A stretch of 64,000 nucleotides of DNA from Silene conica (Eukaryota > Streptophyta > Magnoliopsida > Caryophyllales > Caryophyllaceae): positions 84,654,861 through 84,718,860 of the forward strand of contig CM055316.2 in NCBI GenBank assembly GCA_029255685.2, written 5' to 3'. Below the pieces are notes generated by a model, which was given only the letters and a program-made list of their open reading frames with translations, did not search any database and was not told the origin of the DNA. Made by a program: the position numbers and the translations under genes. Shown here one piece after another: positions 22,559 through 35,552 of this stretch; the stretch's first letter is position 1, and each line of letters opens with the position of its first letter.

Positions 22559-25500
22559 TCAAGTCAATCCCGACGAGGATCGGCGCCATTGCTTCTTCTG
22601 ATGCAATTTGAAAGGACTCCAGGTCTTGCGGCGCTTTGAGGTCTCACAGAAGAGACCAGACGCAAGAGCCTGTTGAAGCCACTGCTCAAATTCCTCCTCC
22701 TCCTCCTCCTCCATCATTTCTGCATCCAAACCCCATGGGAATCTGCTCGAATTCGAACGTCTAGTCTTCTCTAGGCCAACCATGTTTACATGGAAACTCG
22801 GTCGATGGGTATTGGGTCGACACGCCATTCCCTGTAACAAGATGGTTAAAACTTGATCAGCGAATAAAATCACCACAATCAATGCTGAACTATATAACAA
22901 ATTATATTCTCGCAAGCAAACGGACTTAGAGAACTCGCGAATGATATTTACCTGACAGATGGCCCACTCCGACACATCAAAGATCTTGCTTTCAGCACAC
23001 ACGAAGGCACGTGGAATCTCCATCTGACACCATAAACGCCATGAGCCACATAACAAATACCAATCATATTAACAATATCTATGTTTGCACAGCTTCTTCC
23101 CGATAATACCCTAGTCAAAACCTTACAAAGTTAAGACAGGATCCTCTGGAGCAGTGATTTGAGGAGAAAAAGAGGATGTAATAGATGATTGTCACGGTGT
23201 ATATGTAACTAAATTGGTAACTCGCAGAGCATCCAATACCAGGGCTTAAATGTTTTCCATTAAGTGTATGGGTGTATCAGCTCTTTTGGACCTCAAAATC
23301 TAATATCAGGCAATTGATAAGAGACAGCCGAAAACACGGGAATATCACCTAAAAACCATACCCTCTTTGAGGTTCAATGACAAAATAGACCAACTGTCGT
23401 TGTAAGTACTCATTTTTAATTCGCCACTAGATGCCTACTTTATAGACGCCTATGTTGCTCAGACTCGTTTAGAAGTATCCGACATGGGTGTGTGTCCAAG
23501 TGTCGGACTCCGACATTTTTATGAAAAACGTGCATATTTGGCTAAAAATGAGGTGCGGATGTGTGATGCCCTTGTTACTCGAGTGTCGGCTACGGGTACC
23601 TGGGGGAATCAGAGGAGTAACATTAGGCCCACAGAAATGAGATCAAGTCACCTGTTATGTCACGTAGACTCTCAAGTCTCAACTCTAGAGCCACAAGTCC
23701 ATAACCATGTCTGACAATATTCGAGGATACAGGCTCACATTACAAAGGTAAAGAAAGAGACGATGACTGAAGGCACTTGGTACAATCTTATAAAGATTTT
23801 AAGCCTCTTTTATAAAACATCTTTCTATATCACTTTACAAAACCTAAACATATACTAAAAGAAAATGTTTTGTTGAAGGTGTGTCCTCGTACTGCTACCC
23901 TTAGTTATGGACAAAGATTGTTCCCCAACGATAGACTTGTCATCGTGTCTCAAAAATTGGTTCCAGTCATGGGAGGTGGCAAGTCTGACATTTGGATAAG
24001 TACAGTATCTGAGAAACAGGACTCACCTGGCCTAGCACTATGACAGTATCAGCAAGATGTTACAGCAGTCTACAAGTTACATAGAGCTCAAGCATATGGG
24101 TCCACTATAATTGTCAAGGGACCAGAAATCTATGGTGAATCTTACTGCTAGCACGCTCAGTAAGACTCGCGTATACACTCAGCTGCAATAGTTGAACCTC
24201 ACTGAGGATTTAAAGAAATGGATTTATACGAATGCATTTTTATCCTTAAGAGCGCCGTCTCCGTCCAAGTATCGTAGAAGGTGTAATAGATCATTTAAGG
24301 AGCAAAGAATTTAGATATCTAATTTGGTGAAAAGAAACCAAGTAATGGGATCATGTTCACAGTGAAGCAGAATAAGGACATACCTTTTGTGGTCCTTTAA
24401 AGACCAATGAGCCCTTGTATTCAACCCATCCATCTCCATCCTTGGCTTGATGATACTGACAACAATCCTGATTAAGAAATCCAACAAAAAACAGAGGTGA
24501 GATGGAAACGTTTAGATACATGCCCATTAACCAATCCATGTCAGAGAGATGAAAACAAAAGCATTGAGAAAAACTCAAATGCACACCTGACACCAACGTG
24601 CCTTGGCCTTAGACCGATTAGTACAGACCCACGTGTGTGAATCACCACACTTTGTGCATTGTATTTGTCTCGACTCCTCAGTAAAATATTCTTGTGTTTC
24701 CTGCATAGGCAACAAAATCATTAAAAAGAAGTATCCACACTGCTTATCATAGAGTCAATACGCTACACCATATGCCACATGTTGTACACCTCACCAAGAG
24801 GTAACGGCTGCCCAATGACAGTGGCTCATCCCAGGATAACTTAAATAATAAATATAGATAGTATAATGGAAATTCATAAATGGTTCTATTCGACATAGGT
24901 ATTAATTATTAAGAGTGGTGACATACTATTACAAATAAAACTAAGACCCTGTCATTCTGTTATTAAACTTATTATGGGCTTAATTTCAGCTCAGCTGGGA
25001 TAAGAGGGACTAAGAAGTTTGCCGAACTTTTTTAGACTGTTCAGTGGCGCTCTGAAATCAAAGAAGTCGGACTTTCAAATATCAGTTTGCGGGTGATAAA
25101 GTATCTAATTTTGTTACTGGAGCTTTGAAACGATAAAGGTAATTTTTACACAGTTATATAGAACACCATCCAACAATAGAGGAGAGCTCCAAAGTACATA
25201 AGGTTCTACACCTTCTAACATAATTGATCAACACAGTATTTCTCATAATATCCAGCAGGAATTCTAACCAATCCAAAAGGAATAAAATGAGCAAAGTAAC
25301 AGACTACCTGATTTGATGCGCTAGGAGACTTTTGAGAGAGATTTTTTTGTCCCTCCTTATGCAGTTGCTCGTCATAATCTCTTTTCTTAGTTGAATCAGA
25401 AAGAACCTGCAGATGCAGATTTAACAAATCTGAGTTGCATATATAGAAGTAACACTGTATATCTCTTTCCAATATCATCCAGTGTTCATATCTTAAGCAT

Positions 25501-28500
25501 TTGACTGAAACCTGCTTGAGTAAAACAAAATGATCACGGCATGCTTATAGTATTACTTACCTCATAAGCACATTGAAGCTTCTTAAACGAATCACTTGCT
25601 AAAGGACTTCCCATATTTTTATCTGGATGCACGAGCATGGCCTATGTAGTAGAGTAGAATAATATAAATAATGAAGAAGCTCATGATAACATTTTTCAAG
25701 TGAAGAGGCTCATTGAATTCAGTTTCTACCTTTTTCCTATATTCCTTCTTCAGCAGCACAGCATCAATTTTCTTCTGCCTTGGAAATCCCAATGCTTCAT
25801 AGTGGTCAGCACAGCTTAGTATCCTTTTCATTTCACTTAAAGAATTTTTGTCTTCCCGGAGCACCTGACTAGAAGGAAGCTCTTTCTGACATTTAAGGAC
25901 AGAGGTTGAATTAGAAGTGGTTTTACTGGCTGTTTTACTGGTGGTTTTGCCAGCTGAGTTAGATGAGGACTGCTTTTCAGACTCATCAGATAAAATAGAA
26001 AAATCACACTCGCCAGAGAAGTTATTTTCTGTAAATGCTTCTGAAGCTTTGTGCTCTTCAAAACGTGCACTCTCATTTAGCTTGTCACACCACTGCAACA
26101 AATAATTGAATGCATCGTTGGACAGAAAGGCAAGGTTAACAGCAAGGAAAGGTCCAAGCCATCCTATTCGCACTTTGACACAGTATATAGAGCATAGAGC
26201 TGCCAACAATACCACCAATCGTGCATGATTCAGAGAAAATAAATAACCTGCATTTAGACGGTAAAAGGGGCTTAGGGATACTATTATGACTTACTATTTT
26301 ACTAGATCGAATAAAATCTTTTGAATGTACTCAACAAGAGTAACAAGGACATACAAGGAAACACTAGACAACCATAAAGACATAAATTACCTTCCATTAA
26401 TGCTCTCAAAAAGGAGATCAGCTACACTAAAAGGAAACCATTGTGCCTGCTTTTCATTATTAGTTTTTAGTATCTCTAATCTCTAATAGATTACCCATAA
26501 TAGATTCACTTGTGATGAGCTGTGACCAGCTGTAGATAATTTGCTCATAGCCATATGTGCTATAAATTCATTGCCTTGATCTACAAAGATATTGGAGCTT
26601 TTCAATTCGCGTTTTGTTGCAGGATGTATTTTCTATATTGTGTAAGCAAATTTGTGATAACCTAGGCGTATATTGTTAACTGAAAAGAGCTAATCCACTG
26701 ATCAACAACAAACTTAAAGCACCTCAAACTCTCAAAAGGTTCCCACCAATGGCGGGTAAGGGAGGTGAATGAACGTAGCCTTGCCCTATGTAAACAGCAT
26801 GGAGAGGTTGTTTCAAAATGACTCGTAGGAAAATTGCATGGAATTGCACCGAATAAAACCCAACTCCCCTCTTGAGTTTTAAGATCAAGCCAGCAGCGGG
26901 CAAACTGACATATTGTTATGACTTTGTGACACTCACTCCTATACCAGACCTAAGAAAATCCCTGCAAAAACAGTACACTTGCTATACCAAGGAGAAAAGG
27001 ACTTGTTGATCCTCCACTAAATCAAATGATGCCACCAGCAAAAAATAAACAAAGATTAAAAAAGTACTCCCTCCATTCCACTTCTATTGTCCTCTTTTTT
27101 CAAAATATATTCCAAATCAATTGTCCTCTTTCCAAATTTGGTGTATTAAAATAGGTGGACTAACACAATTACCCCTAATCTTTCAACTCACTCCCTCTAT
27201 CAAAAGTTCATTGTCCTCCCTCTTCCTAATTAAAGGGGTACTGGGGTAGAGTAGTAATTTTACCTCTATTCCTTAAATCTTCCCAAAATAGAAAGTAGGA
27301 CAACAAAAGTAGAATGGAGGAACTAAAGAACAAACTAAGGTTATCATTAGTTTGTACTCCCTATAGTTCTCTTATAACAGTCCCATTCCTATTTTGGACA
27401 TGTTTAGCGGTGGTAAAATGTCAATATTATCTCTAAAATCAAAGAAAACACTACTTTACTAGTAAGACGTACAGCCCAATCACTTTCCTTAATATTTCTT
27501 CCTTAAAAAAAGTGCATTTCGAGAAAATTAGAGATCGAAGAAAAAGGATCACAAAAAAACTCACAAAACGAATTGCAAAACACAAAGGATCGCTCCCATT
27601 GATAAAATGATCATTAATGCAAATGGTTACCAACAAAAAAACCTTATACGAGACAATCTCATACGCCTACTATGCAATTTAAAAAAGGAAAAAAGAAAAA
27701 AGAATCGTTTGTTGACATCTTACTTCATCCCAACATAATCCACCACCAAAGAATAGTTAGTCTTTAACATAATTGAAGTGGGACAAACGCTAGCAACAAC
27801 ATTACCATAGTGCCACAAGGCCCCCACAAAGACTGGAAAATAAGCTTACCTCCTACAACAAACAATGTCCCCGTAACCCAGAAGTTTGCATACATCCATA
27901 AGATCAAAATGGCAAAAAATCCCACAATAAAGAGTCCAGGTGTGTATCCCAAGCACTGAACAGCAACTCCAGCAGCAGCCTGAAATAATTCAACCATGTA
28001 TATCATCATATTAGGCTCTATAGTATATAATCACAGAAATCCACCTCTAACCACAGTCACAGTGTCACAAACAAAATGCTAAGATTAATGGAAAAACAAT
28101 ATGAGAAAAAAAGAGCAGGGATGTATAGAGAAATGCTGCCCACATACACAGGAGTAAAGTCCTCTTATATGCCCCATATCACCTAATAGCTCTCTGATGA
28201 TTACAAATACAGAAATACTCCATCATATAGGAGATTCAAGCATAGAATCAACAAAGAGTAGGACGAAAACCACACCCTCATTGTGATTTTTGTCACGTAC
28301 CAGGCAATATGTGACCACATTAGTAAACTATAGGAAGCGAAACACCACTGATACAGATGGCATAACCATGTAGTTTTGACCACAAAGGTGGATTTTGGCA
28401 CATAAAAATAAAAACGATTGACTACATAACAGTGATGGGAGCGCAAAACAGGCAGTTAACCTTGATAAAATCACTGGTTAGTATCCATGAACAAAATCGT

Positions 28501-29065
28501 CTTAGGAAATGTGCAGCAGTCCTAAATTCGTACATTAGTAAATGGTAATCCAGCAACTGTTATATAGTGCGAGTAATACTAATCATCCAGTACATTACCG
28601 AAGAAGAATGAAGCAGTTTATTCATTCACAACATATCCAGTATTTCAATGTATAAATCACTACGCAACTCCTAATAAGTGTATATATGAATATGACATTA
28701 GTTAGAAAAAAGGTGGAAAGTGAGAGTGTGAATGGGGGAAATAAGGGACTTACGATACTAATCAAGACATAAAGGAGGCAGGAAACGGAGGTCAAGCTAA
28801 GGAAACAACTCCACATAATAACGAGCAATGCAGCCGATTGTAAAGCAAGCAGGGATCGAAAGCCGGTATAGATAGAATACTTCCAATAAAGCATAAGCAT
28901 CAACAACTTCCTCCAGAAATGATTGCAGGCATGACAAAAGACAGGCCAATGTAGGTCAATTGCTACAGAAACCCTATATCTAAGACAGCTCAAAGTTGTT
29001 GTAACAAGTGAACAAGCTTCTTTAGGTGATTGCACCCATTTCCAAACCAACCAAATATCCTCCAT
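22559..29065 (-). CDS. DNAJC14-like co-chaperone (J domain plus Jiv90)
   Basis: Nine exons join in phase into a 560-residue protein: 28754-29065, 27850-27979, 25730-26247, 25561-25641, 25308-25406, 24587-24700, 24384-24467, 22952-23023, 22559-22831. All use GT-AG sites. Residues 60-190 hold several hydrophobic segments, so the protein is probably membrane-anchored. An acidic/Ser-rich linker precedes the J domain (about 293-362), whose Hsp70-stimulating HPD lies at 325-327. Residues about 390-510 form a Jiv90 zinc-binding region (CTKCGDSHTWVC, WCQDCCQYH). An acidic run of Glu and a basic tail end it. Human DNAJC14 is an ER-membrane Hsp70 partner of the same architecture. The first ATG follows an upstream stop, and some plant relatives have a longer N-terminus, so an extra 5' exon is possible. 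Introns carry MITEs (27067-27323, about 23451-23612). Confidence 0.9.
23451..23612. mobile_element. MITE, TTGCTC-AGACTC family, partial
   Basis: TATGTTGCTCAGACTCG followed by repeated TGTCGGA motifs resembles the element at 53921-54109. It lies in an intron of the DnaJ gene. The right end is not clear. Confidence 0.45.
27067..27323. mobile_element. Stowaway-like MITE
   Basis: CTCCCTCCATTCCACTT at the left and the complementary AGTAGAATGGAGGAAC at the right form inverted repeats flanked by TA on both sides. This is the Tc1/mariner-derived Stowaway signature. It lies inside the second intron of the DnaJ gene. Confidence 0.75.
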
Positions 29066-30193
29066 ATCTAATCTAACTCTAATCTAATAATACCCTAAAA
29101 TCTAAGTACAACAGTAATACTTAGCCATCAAACAAGATCAACTAAATTGACCTCCATGAAATGTCAAAATTTGAACAGAATATAGGAACTGATTGGAATT
29201 ACGACTATGCCAACTACTGGAGATAATCAAATTAGTAACACCATACATAGCAGCTCAAATGCTGAATTAAATTAAAATAAATGGATAAGACACAGCAAAA
29301 ATATTAAAGTTTTTTGCGCCGACAACAACAGGAGGGAGAAAATGGCCTTTAATTGATTCTTGTTGTATACACTGAATCAAAGACCAGGGTTTTTTTGCTT
29401 TTTTTTTCTTCTTGTGGGTGTTGTTTTATTTATTTTTCACCATTTTTCTCAGGGACTGCTCGTGAATGTTTTCTTTTTTTTTTTCCTTTTGAAAAGAAGA
29501 AATAATCTGTGAATGAGAGATTGAGTGGCAACCATAAAAGAAGAACTGTAATGCACAATTGCACACCAATAGCAATTTGTATCCTACACTTTATTTTGAT
29601 TTAAACACGTATTAGTTTAAATAGTAAGTCTTGCTTGCGACGGGTCACCATTTGTGACGGATATTTTGTGAGGTAAAATGGATATAAAATGAGTTAGGGG
29701 AGAAAGGGGACCACAAGAATAGTGTTGAAGAGAGAAAAAGTGGGTATTTTGTGAGAGAAAACGGTATCCGTCACAAGCTTGCGCCGGATAGTGCCGTTGC
29801 AAATAAGAATTTGTGTAGTTTAAAATTACGCCTAACTCACACATAATGATTTTAACCTCGCTTATATATCAAAAACATATCATAAACATTTGTATAATTA
29901 TAACCATTAGTAACACTTTAAACTACCATTAATCCCCTTCTTTTCTCCACTTATGACAATAAATCAGCCACCGCCTAACCCTTTTTTCATCGCACCACAC
30001 CAATCTTGTCACTACCACTAACTTTTTGTTTCGCCCACATCGTACCACCACCTCGTCATTGACCATTCTTTAATTTCCATTATAATCACTACTACCCTAA
30101 ATAACCATTGATCTGCCTCAACAAAAAATGCATCAGAACTCAAGGTGCACATTGTTATTTTCTTTGTAGTTTACTTCTACAACATAATTCTAC
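29066..30193. other. Intergenic upstream of the DnaJ gene
   Basis: Holds the presumed promoter and leader of the minus-strand DnaJ gene (no clear TATA box chosen), T-rich tracts near 29385-29490, and the family A MITE. No coding sequence recognised. Confidence 0.45.
29621..29825. mobile_element. MITE, family A copy 1
   Basis: The element runs from AGTCTTGCTTGCGACGGG to CAAATAAGAATTTGTG and shares its whole length, inverted, with 55286-55495. Shared inner blocks include AAAGTGGGTATTTTGTGAGAG. Its ends carry CCGTCAC/GTGACGG inverted motifs. Confidence 0.65.
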
Positions 30194-30637
30194 CTTCTCT
30201 TTCCAGGCTTCTGTTACTGGTTCAATAGGAAATCTATTTACACTAGGCGATGCAAATAACCGAGAATGTTGCTCAACCGATGCTACACCGTCATGAGTTC
30301 TTGCACCATGAATTGACTCCAGCACACTAGTGTCCTCCCTTATATCTCTAGTCACGACCTCTAACATGTCTTGAAAACAAATGGCAACTTTTTCTCGATC
30401 TTTATCCCCGACTTTATTGTCCAACTGTATAGGCAAATTGATTAGTTAGCAGAACTCAAAAACAGCATGCAACACACCAGAAAATAAAACAAGGATTATC
30501 ATGAAACACGTACTAATCTCTCCATCAGCTTAACAAAATGTCCATACAGACTAGGAAGAGTGCTCATTTTATACTCTGTAACCAAATCTCCTGCTCTTAC
30601 ATGCTTTTCAACTTCAGCAAATATATTCTCTATAACA
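30194..30637 (-). pseudogene. Callose synthase (glucan synthase-like) two-exon fragment
   Basis: Two exons with canonical splice sites, 30514-30637 and 30194-30424. They encode the stretch of a 1,3-beta-glucan synthase just before the catalytic domain. The diagnostic block is 'RFPIEPVTEAWKEK', preceded by 'EYKMSTLPSLYGHFVKLMERL'-like sequence split by the intron. Full callose synthases are about 1800-1950 residues with over ten membrane segments; only about 118 residues remain here, and neither the preceding nor following exons are visible. It is a gene fragment, possibly captured by or left next to the MULE that begins about 500 bases away on the same strand. Confidence 0.8.
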
Positions 30638-32166
30638 CTGTAAAATACGAAACACAAGGATGTAATAAAATACAACACAACCAAACTGTACACATTTAAG
30701 AGACATTAACTACTCCGATCCCGACCCTTTGATGGAAAAGTAATAAAGGATATCAATAAAAGGACATCAAGGAGGTAAAACCCATGTACATGACGACACC
30801 AAGAGAGTGATGCACTGATGCCCATAAACAAAAGGAGGACAAGAATATTAATAAGCTATCATGAAAAAAAATTTCTATAAGAAGAACCAAATTTAACCAA
30901 CCAACGTACATTTTCTCGGCACGGCCTTAAACCATGAACCTAATGATGCTTTTAAGGGAAACATAACATTCACGGACGGCAGATGGCATATAGGGATCAG
31001 AGAAAATTCTTTTCATCAGCTACTAGTCCTTCCTGTTGCTATCATTTGCCGAAAGATTACATAAGATGTAAGAACTGAAATTGAGTTACCCCGTCAAAGA
31101 TGCCCGTCAACCCTCATCACCATTAATCAGTTCTCTCATCAACTACAGGGACATTAGATGTCTGCCTTTTACCAGGGACCCTCTCCTCATCACTCTCCCC
31201 TTGAGTGTCTTCCTCATCTCCACTCTCATCATAATCACTAAGGATAACAAGTGTCTTACCAGCGTTAGGTAAACCAGCTTCAGTGCACTGATCCTCTTGA
31301 CCCTCTTGTCCAGTGAGCTTACCAGCAACAACTTCAAGTTCTAATTGATGTGCAATCTTCACAGCATTTGCATTTCATGCCTTTGCCCTCAGTCTCAATT
31401 GTATTAGTTGATTAACTCATCATCATCATCATTAAAACCAACATCAGATAACTCATCAGTATATATACATCTTCACCATCATCACCATCCTTATCATCAT
31501 TGTTTACACTATCACCATCATCCTTATCATTACTGTTTACCTCCTCGTCATCTTCAGGATTATAACCTGGATCTTCTTCTTCACCCTCACTTAAGTCATC
31601 ACTCCTCTCAGACCAGTTCAGACAAGCCTCATCAGCTCTATCTTCATAATCATTAAACAAATCTGCTACTGTGTAGTCACTAAAATCAAAAGATGGTCCA
31701 CTACTGCCAACCAAATTCACATGATCTTCAACCAAATCTTCAATATGTAGTGGTGCTTTCTCAGTTCCTATTTTTGGAGAGTTGTTAAATCTGGTGAGCT
31801 TCTAATAACAGAAGTTGTTTCCGAACATTTTTTTGGTGATTTAATGGTTTTTTTTTGCTATTGTCTTTAGATTTGAGAGTTGTTTCGGAAGATAAGTTGC
31901 TCACAGCAGTAGTTGGTCCCTCAAGTGGTTGTGGTTTATGAGGAGCTGATATTGGTTGTTTGAGCGTGTTAAATGAAGGGGGTTGCGAAAGGTCGTCGAT
32001 GTTTTGCGACAAATCGTCGACGTTTTTTATAAAAAAGACCAAGCTTACCCTTTTCTCCTTATCTCTCTAGAAATTATTCTCCCAAACAAAAACCTCAGAA
32101 AAACAACTATTTTAAAAAATCGGTAGAAAACAACGAACAACAACATCAAACAACGACAACGATTCA

Positions 32167-33388
32167 ATGTCAAACAACGATTCATCGGTAAGTAACTAAA
32201 ATCTAATTTTTTTTGAATTAATTTTTATTGAATTACATGTTTAAGCCATTTAGTTGATATTAGGTAGAATTATACGTAGAAGTCATTGAATACGACAAAC
32301 TGTAGGATCGAAATTTTGCATTAGACTTGAAAAATTCCCGTCCTAGGTAGGTTAGGACGTGAAAAATTCCCGTCCTAGGTAGGTTTGGACGTGAATGTTG
32401 GTCGTCCATTGGTGGTAAGGACGTGTGACATTCACGTCCAGTGATGGTGAGGGCGTGATTTTTGGTCGTCCAATGTTGGTTTGGACGTGTAAATCACACG
32501 TCCCGTAAGGTGTTGGACGTGTGATTTACACGTCCCATATGGAGTTGGACGTGAATAGTACACGTCCCTCCATGGTTTGGTCGTGTACTATTCACGTCCA
32601 TACGCGGTGAGGACGACCAGTTTTCAAGTCCCTTATTTTTCTGTCATTTTATTAAATTTTTAACATAAATTTAGGTTTTTTTAATATTTTTTAATCTAAC
32701 AATTACCAATTTTGCGTGTTAACAGGATTCGTTTGAGGAGTTTGGTGGAAATGAGGTTAATTACAACCGCCTATTTGAGACGGTTTCATCTTTTGAAAGT
32801 CGGGATGAGGCGTTTGACTGGGCTCCGAAAATAGCTTACGATAACGGTTTTGCTTTAGTAAAAGTAACAAATGGGGCCAAAAATCGTAGACAACCGGAGT
32901 TGCTCGGGTCATACTTTTGATGTTCAAGGTACATACGGCCGAACCAGAAAGAAGATAGATCCTGAGAAACCGGAGAATCCTAGTAAGAGAGGGTCGGCTA
33001 AGTGCGAATGTTTGTTTAGGATTCGAGTCGTGCAGGAGTACGCCCATGTTGTAGATGGGAAGCCGACGATTGTTTGGTACATTCTTACTTCTCCGGATGG
33101 TGGATATCACAACCACGAAGTATCAAACTATAAGGATGGGGATAGACATGCATTTTGCTGGTTTGGATGCACAAGAGAAAAAATTCGTGAGGCAACAAGT
33201 CCGGGCATCGATTCCGCCGAGGGATATCAAGAACGGTCTTCATCAAAGAACCCCGGATAAACCCCGACCAACAAGCGGGCAAATTTATAGCGAGGCGAAC
33301 AAGGTTCGGCGTGAGATGAGAGGAAGTAGGGCAAATTTAAAATTGTGGTTACCGTTTGAATTTCAAAATGTTACCGTTATACTCTAAC
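32167..33388 (+). pseudogene. FAR1-like DNA-binding domain gene remnant
   Basis: A tiny exon (32167-32187, MSNNDSS) splices at GTAAGT to an exon from 32726. That exon contains 'SFESRDEAFDWAPKIAYDNG' and downstream 'GSAKCECLFRIRV' and 'GGYHNHEVS', the Cys2-HisXHis pattern of the FAR1/WRKY-like zinc domain at the front of many plant MULE transposases. Two frameshifts (near 32905 and 33150) break it, and the coding similarity ends by about 33340 without any transposase core. It is a decayed and truncated remnant. Confidence 0.7.
32338..32635. repeat. MULE subterminal GGACGTG/CACGTCC array, left
   Basis: Alternating direct and inverted copies of GGACGTG (reverse CACGTCC) with a spacing of roughly 30 bases, some forming palindromes such as GGACGTGTGATTTACACGTC. 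It starts about 360 bases from the left end of the element. Confidence 0.9.
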
Positions 33389-33539
33389 TTCTTATAAATA
33401 GTGGTTTTTATGTTCATTGTAATCGCAATAACACACCTTATTCACTACTAAAACTCAAAACTATTAAGATGGTTCTCACAAACACTAAAAAAACAGATGT
33501 TATCAGCTAAGGATCGATCTTATCGCTACGGAGTTCCCA

Positions 33540-33962
33540 GTGCTAGTGCCTCGCCTTGAACTAGTCATTCCAAATGACACTGTGTGGGGCATGGTAGAAA
33601 ATCCTCCAATTGGCAGCCTTTTTAACATCCTAGCAGGTAACCCCAACCTCACTCCGGCTGTTACCGACGAGGTTGTTTCTGATGAAACTGTAACTGAGAA
33701 GATGTGGGAGTTTCGCAGGTTAAACAATGATTTCCTTGTCTATATTGAGCGTTTACTAACCTTGATAGACTACGTATCACTATCAGATTTATGTGCCGGT
33801 AGAGTGTTCAACCTAGGAAATGTCCAACTCCGCTTAATTGAGTTATATGATCGATACGTGGCTAGCCAACCTGAAGAAATTGAAGCTGGAGATTACGAAG
33901 GACTCTGGATTCTTCATCTTCATCATCCAAAGATAATTAAGTTCTGTAAAACTATGTTCTAA
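33540..33962 (+). CDS. Hypothetical protein, MULE-carried ORF
   Basis: An open frame of about 140 codons ending at a TAA at 33960. The frame is also open upstream to about 33490 and no ATG stands at its start. I do not recognise the product. It is acidic with several hydrophobic patches and no obvious signal peptide. It sits between the FAR1-like remnant (same strand) and the convergent mobile domain gene, so it may be a host fragment captured by the MULE. It could also be non-coding. Confidence 0.35.
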   Translation: MLVPRLELVIPNDTVWGMVENPPIGSLFNILAGNPNLTPAVTDEVVSDETVTEKMWEFRRLNNDFLVYIERLLTLIDYVSLSDLCAGRVFNLGNVQLRLIELYDRYVASQPEEIEAGDYEGLWILHLHHPKIIKFCKTMF

Positions 33963-35552
33963 TTACGATTTATGTTTGATGTGTTTTAATTAATGTACGA
34001 TGTAAGCTATGTTTTGATTAGGTTACTATTAGTAAAAATCTATTTCAATTAAAAAACTACGAGTTCCTAATAAATATTAAAATATCCATACAAAACACAA
34101 CTAAAAAAGTCCATACATAAGAAAACTAAAAAGGTTCATACATAAGAAAACTAAAAAAGTCCATACATAAGAAAACTAAAAAAACTAAGGGGTGTGGTCA
34201 TCACCCTCATCATCATCATCATCATCAGCATCAGCATCAGCAACAACGTCCTCAACGTCTAGCTTTATTATGGAGAACCGCTCCATCTCATTCACCAAGT
34301 GCCGCACGTACTGCCACTTCCGGTCGGGGGGCTAACTGTAAATCTCCGAGAAATGACGAGTAACAGTTCGGCCAACCTCTGGCTCCTCGCTGAAAGGGAG
34401 TGAGCGCATCTTAACACGACGTGCAGGGGGGTAGAAGTATGGGTGAGAAATCTTGTTATACCAGCTCATGTAGCGTAGATCACACTGAAACGGCATCAAA
34501 GCCAGGTCATGACGGTGCCTCGACACAAGCTCAGCCTCTTTCAAACCCCAATCCAAATCAGCACTATCACCATACGACAGCCTGTAACCCTGAGACGGCT
34601 TTGCCGGACGCATCTCGACAGCTGAATACAACATAGGGTTCGGGATAACCTGAACATAACCGTACTGACGGAGACACCTATCAGGCTGGTACGACTCCAT
34701 TATATTCAGAAACCTAATCACGCCCGTGTAGAGCGAAGTACGACAAGACCTGTGTGGGCTGACACCGTAAGGGAGCCACGAGACGTGCTCCGCCCTCAGC
34801 CCGTCCAACCTCTGTCTGTGCTGCTCCAACAACGCCGCATCTCCCCTAAACCTAGGAACCCGTGACCAAGCCTCGACAAGTGGTCGTCCCTCAACATAAT
34901 ATCCCGAGTGAGGCCTGAACGTCGGAAAGTACTCGTAAATCCAAGCCTGGAGCAACGACAAACAACCGCTAACCCCAGCTGCCTCGCTACGCGAAGCCAT
35001 CCCCAACTGTCGGTACGGGTACGCCAATGTCGCGGCCCCCCAAGCATAGTCGCCGATATCATCTAACTCATCGAACAACGACAACATACGAGCAACAACC
35101 CTATCACTGGACTTGTCGGTGAACAAAGTCTGTCCAACCAACAACATCATGTAAGCCCGTAGGGAGTCATGGTGGCTCCCCTTCTCCGCAAGCTCCATCA
35201 GCTTCTTCACTAAAATCCCACCACCCTTGTAAAAGGGTGCTCTCACGTCCTTCACGTCCATGCCGAACAAGGCCGCCAACTTCCCCTTCAGACCAATCTC
35301 CCCCCTCGTATGACCCTCGTCCATAACCCTAGCGCTATCCACCCGTATGCAGAGGATCCTGTGAACGTCGTGCAACAGTATCGTAATCTCACCAAACGAC
35401 ATGTGAAAAGTGTTGGTGTCCGGCTGCCACCTCTCAACGAACGCACTGATAAGGTTCTCATCCAACCCGGTGGTAAAAAATGAACTAAGATGATCAAGCC
35501 CGCTCTCGACAACTCTCGCCATCACCGAAAAACAGTTCTTCATCTTACTCAT

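Noticed and set aside
31408-31656. His-rich ORF on the + strand
   Set aside because: It is the antisense of the acidic linker of the outer MULE gene.
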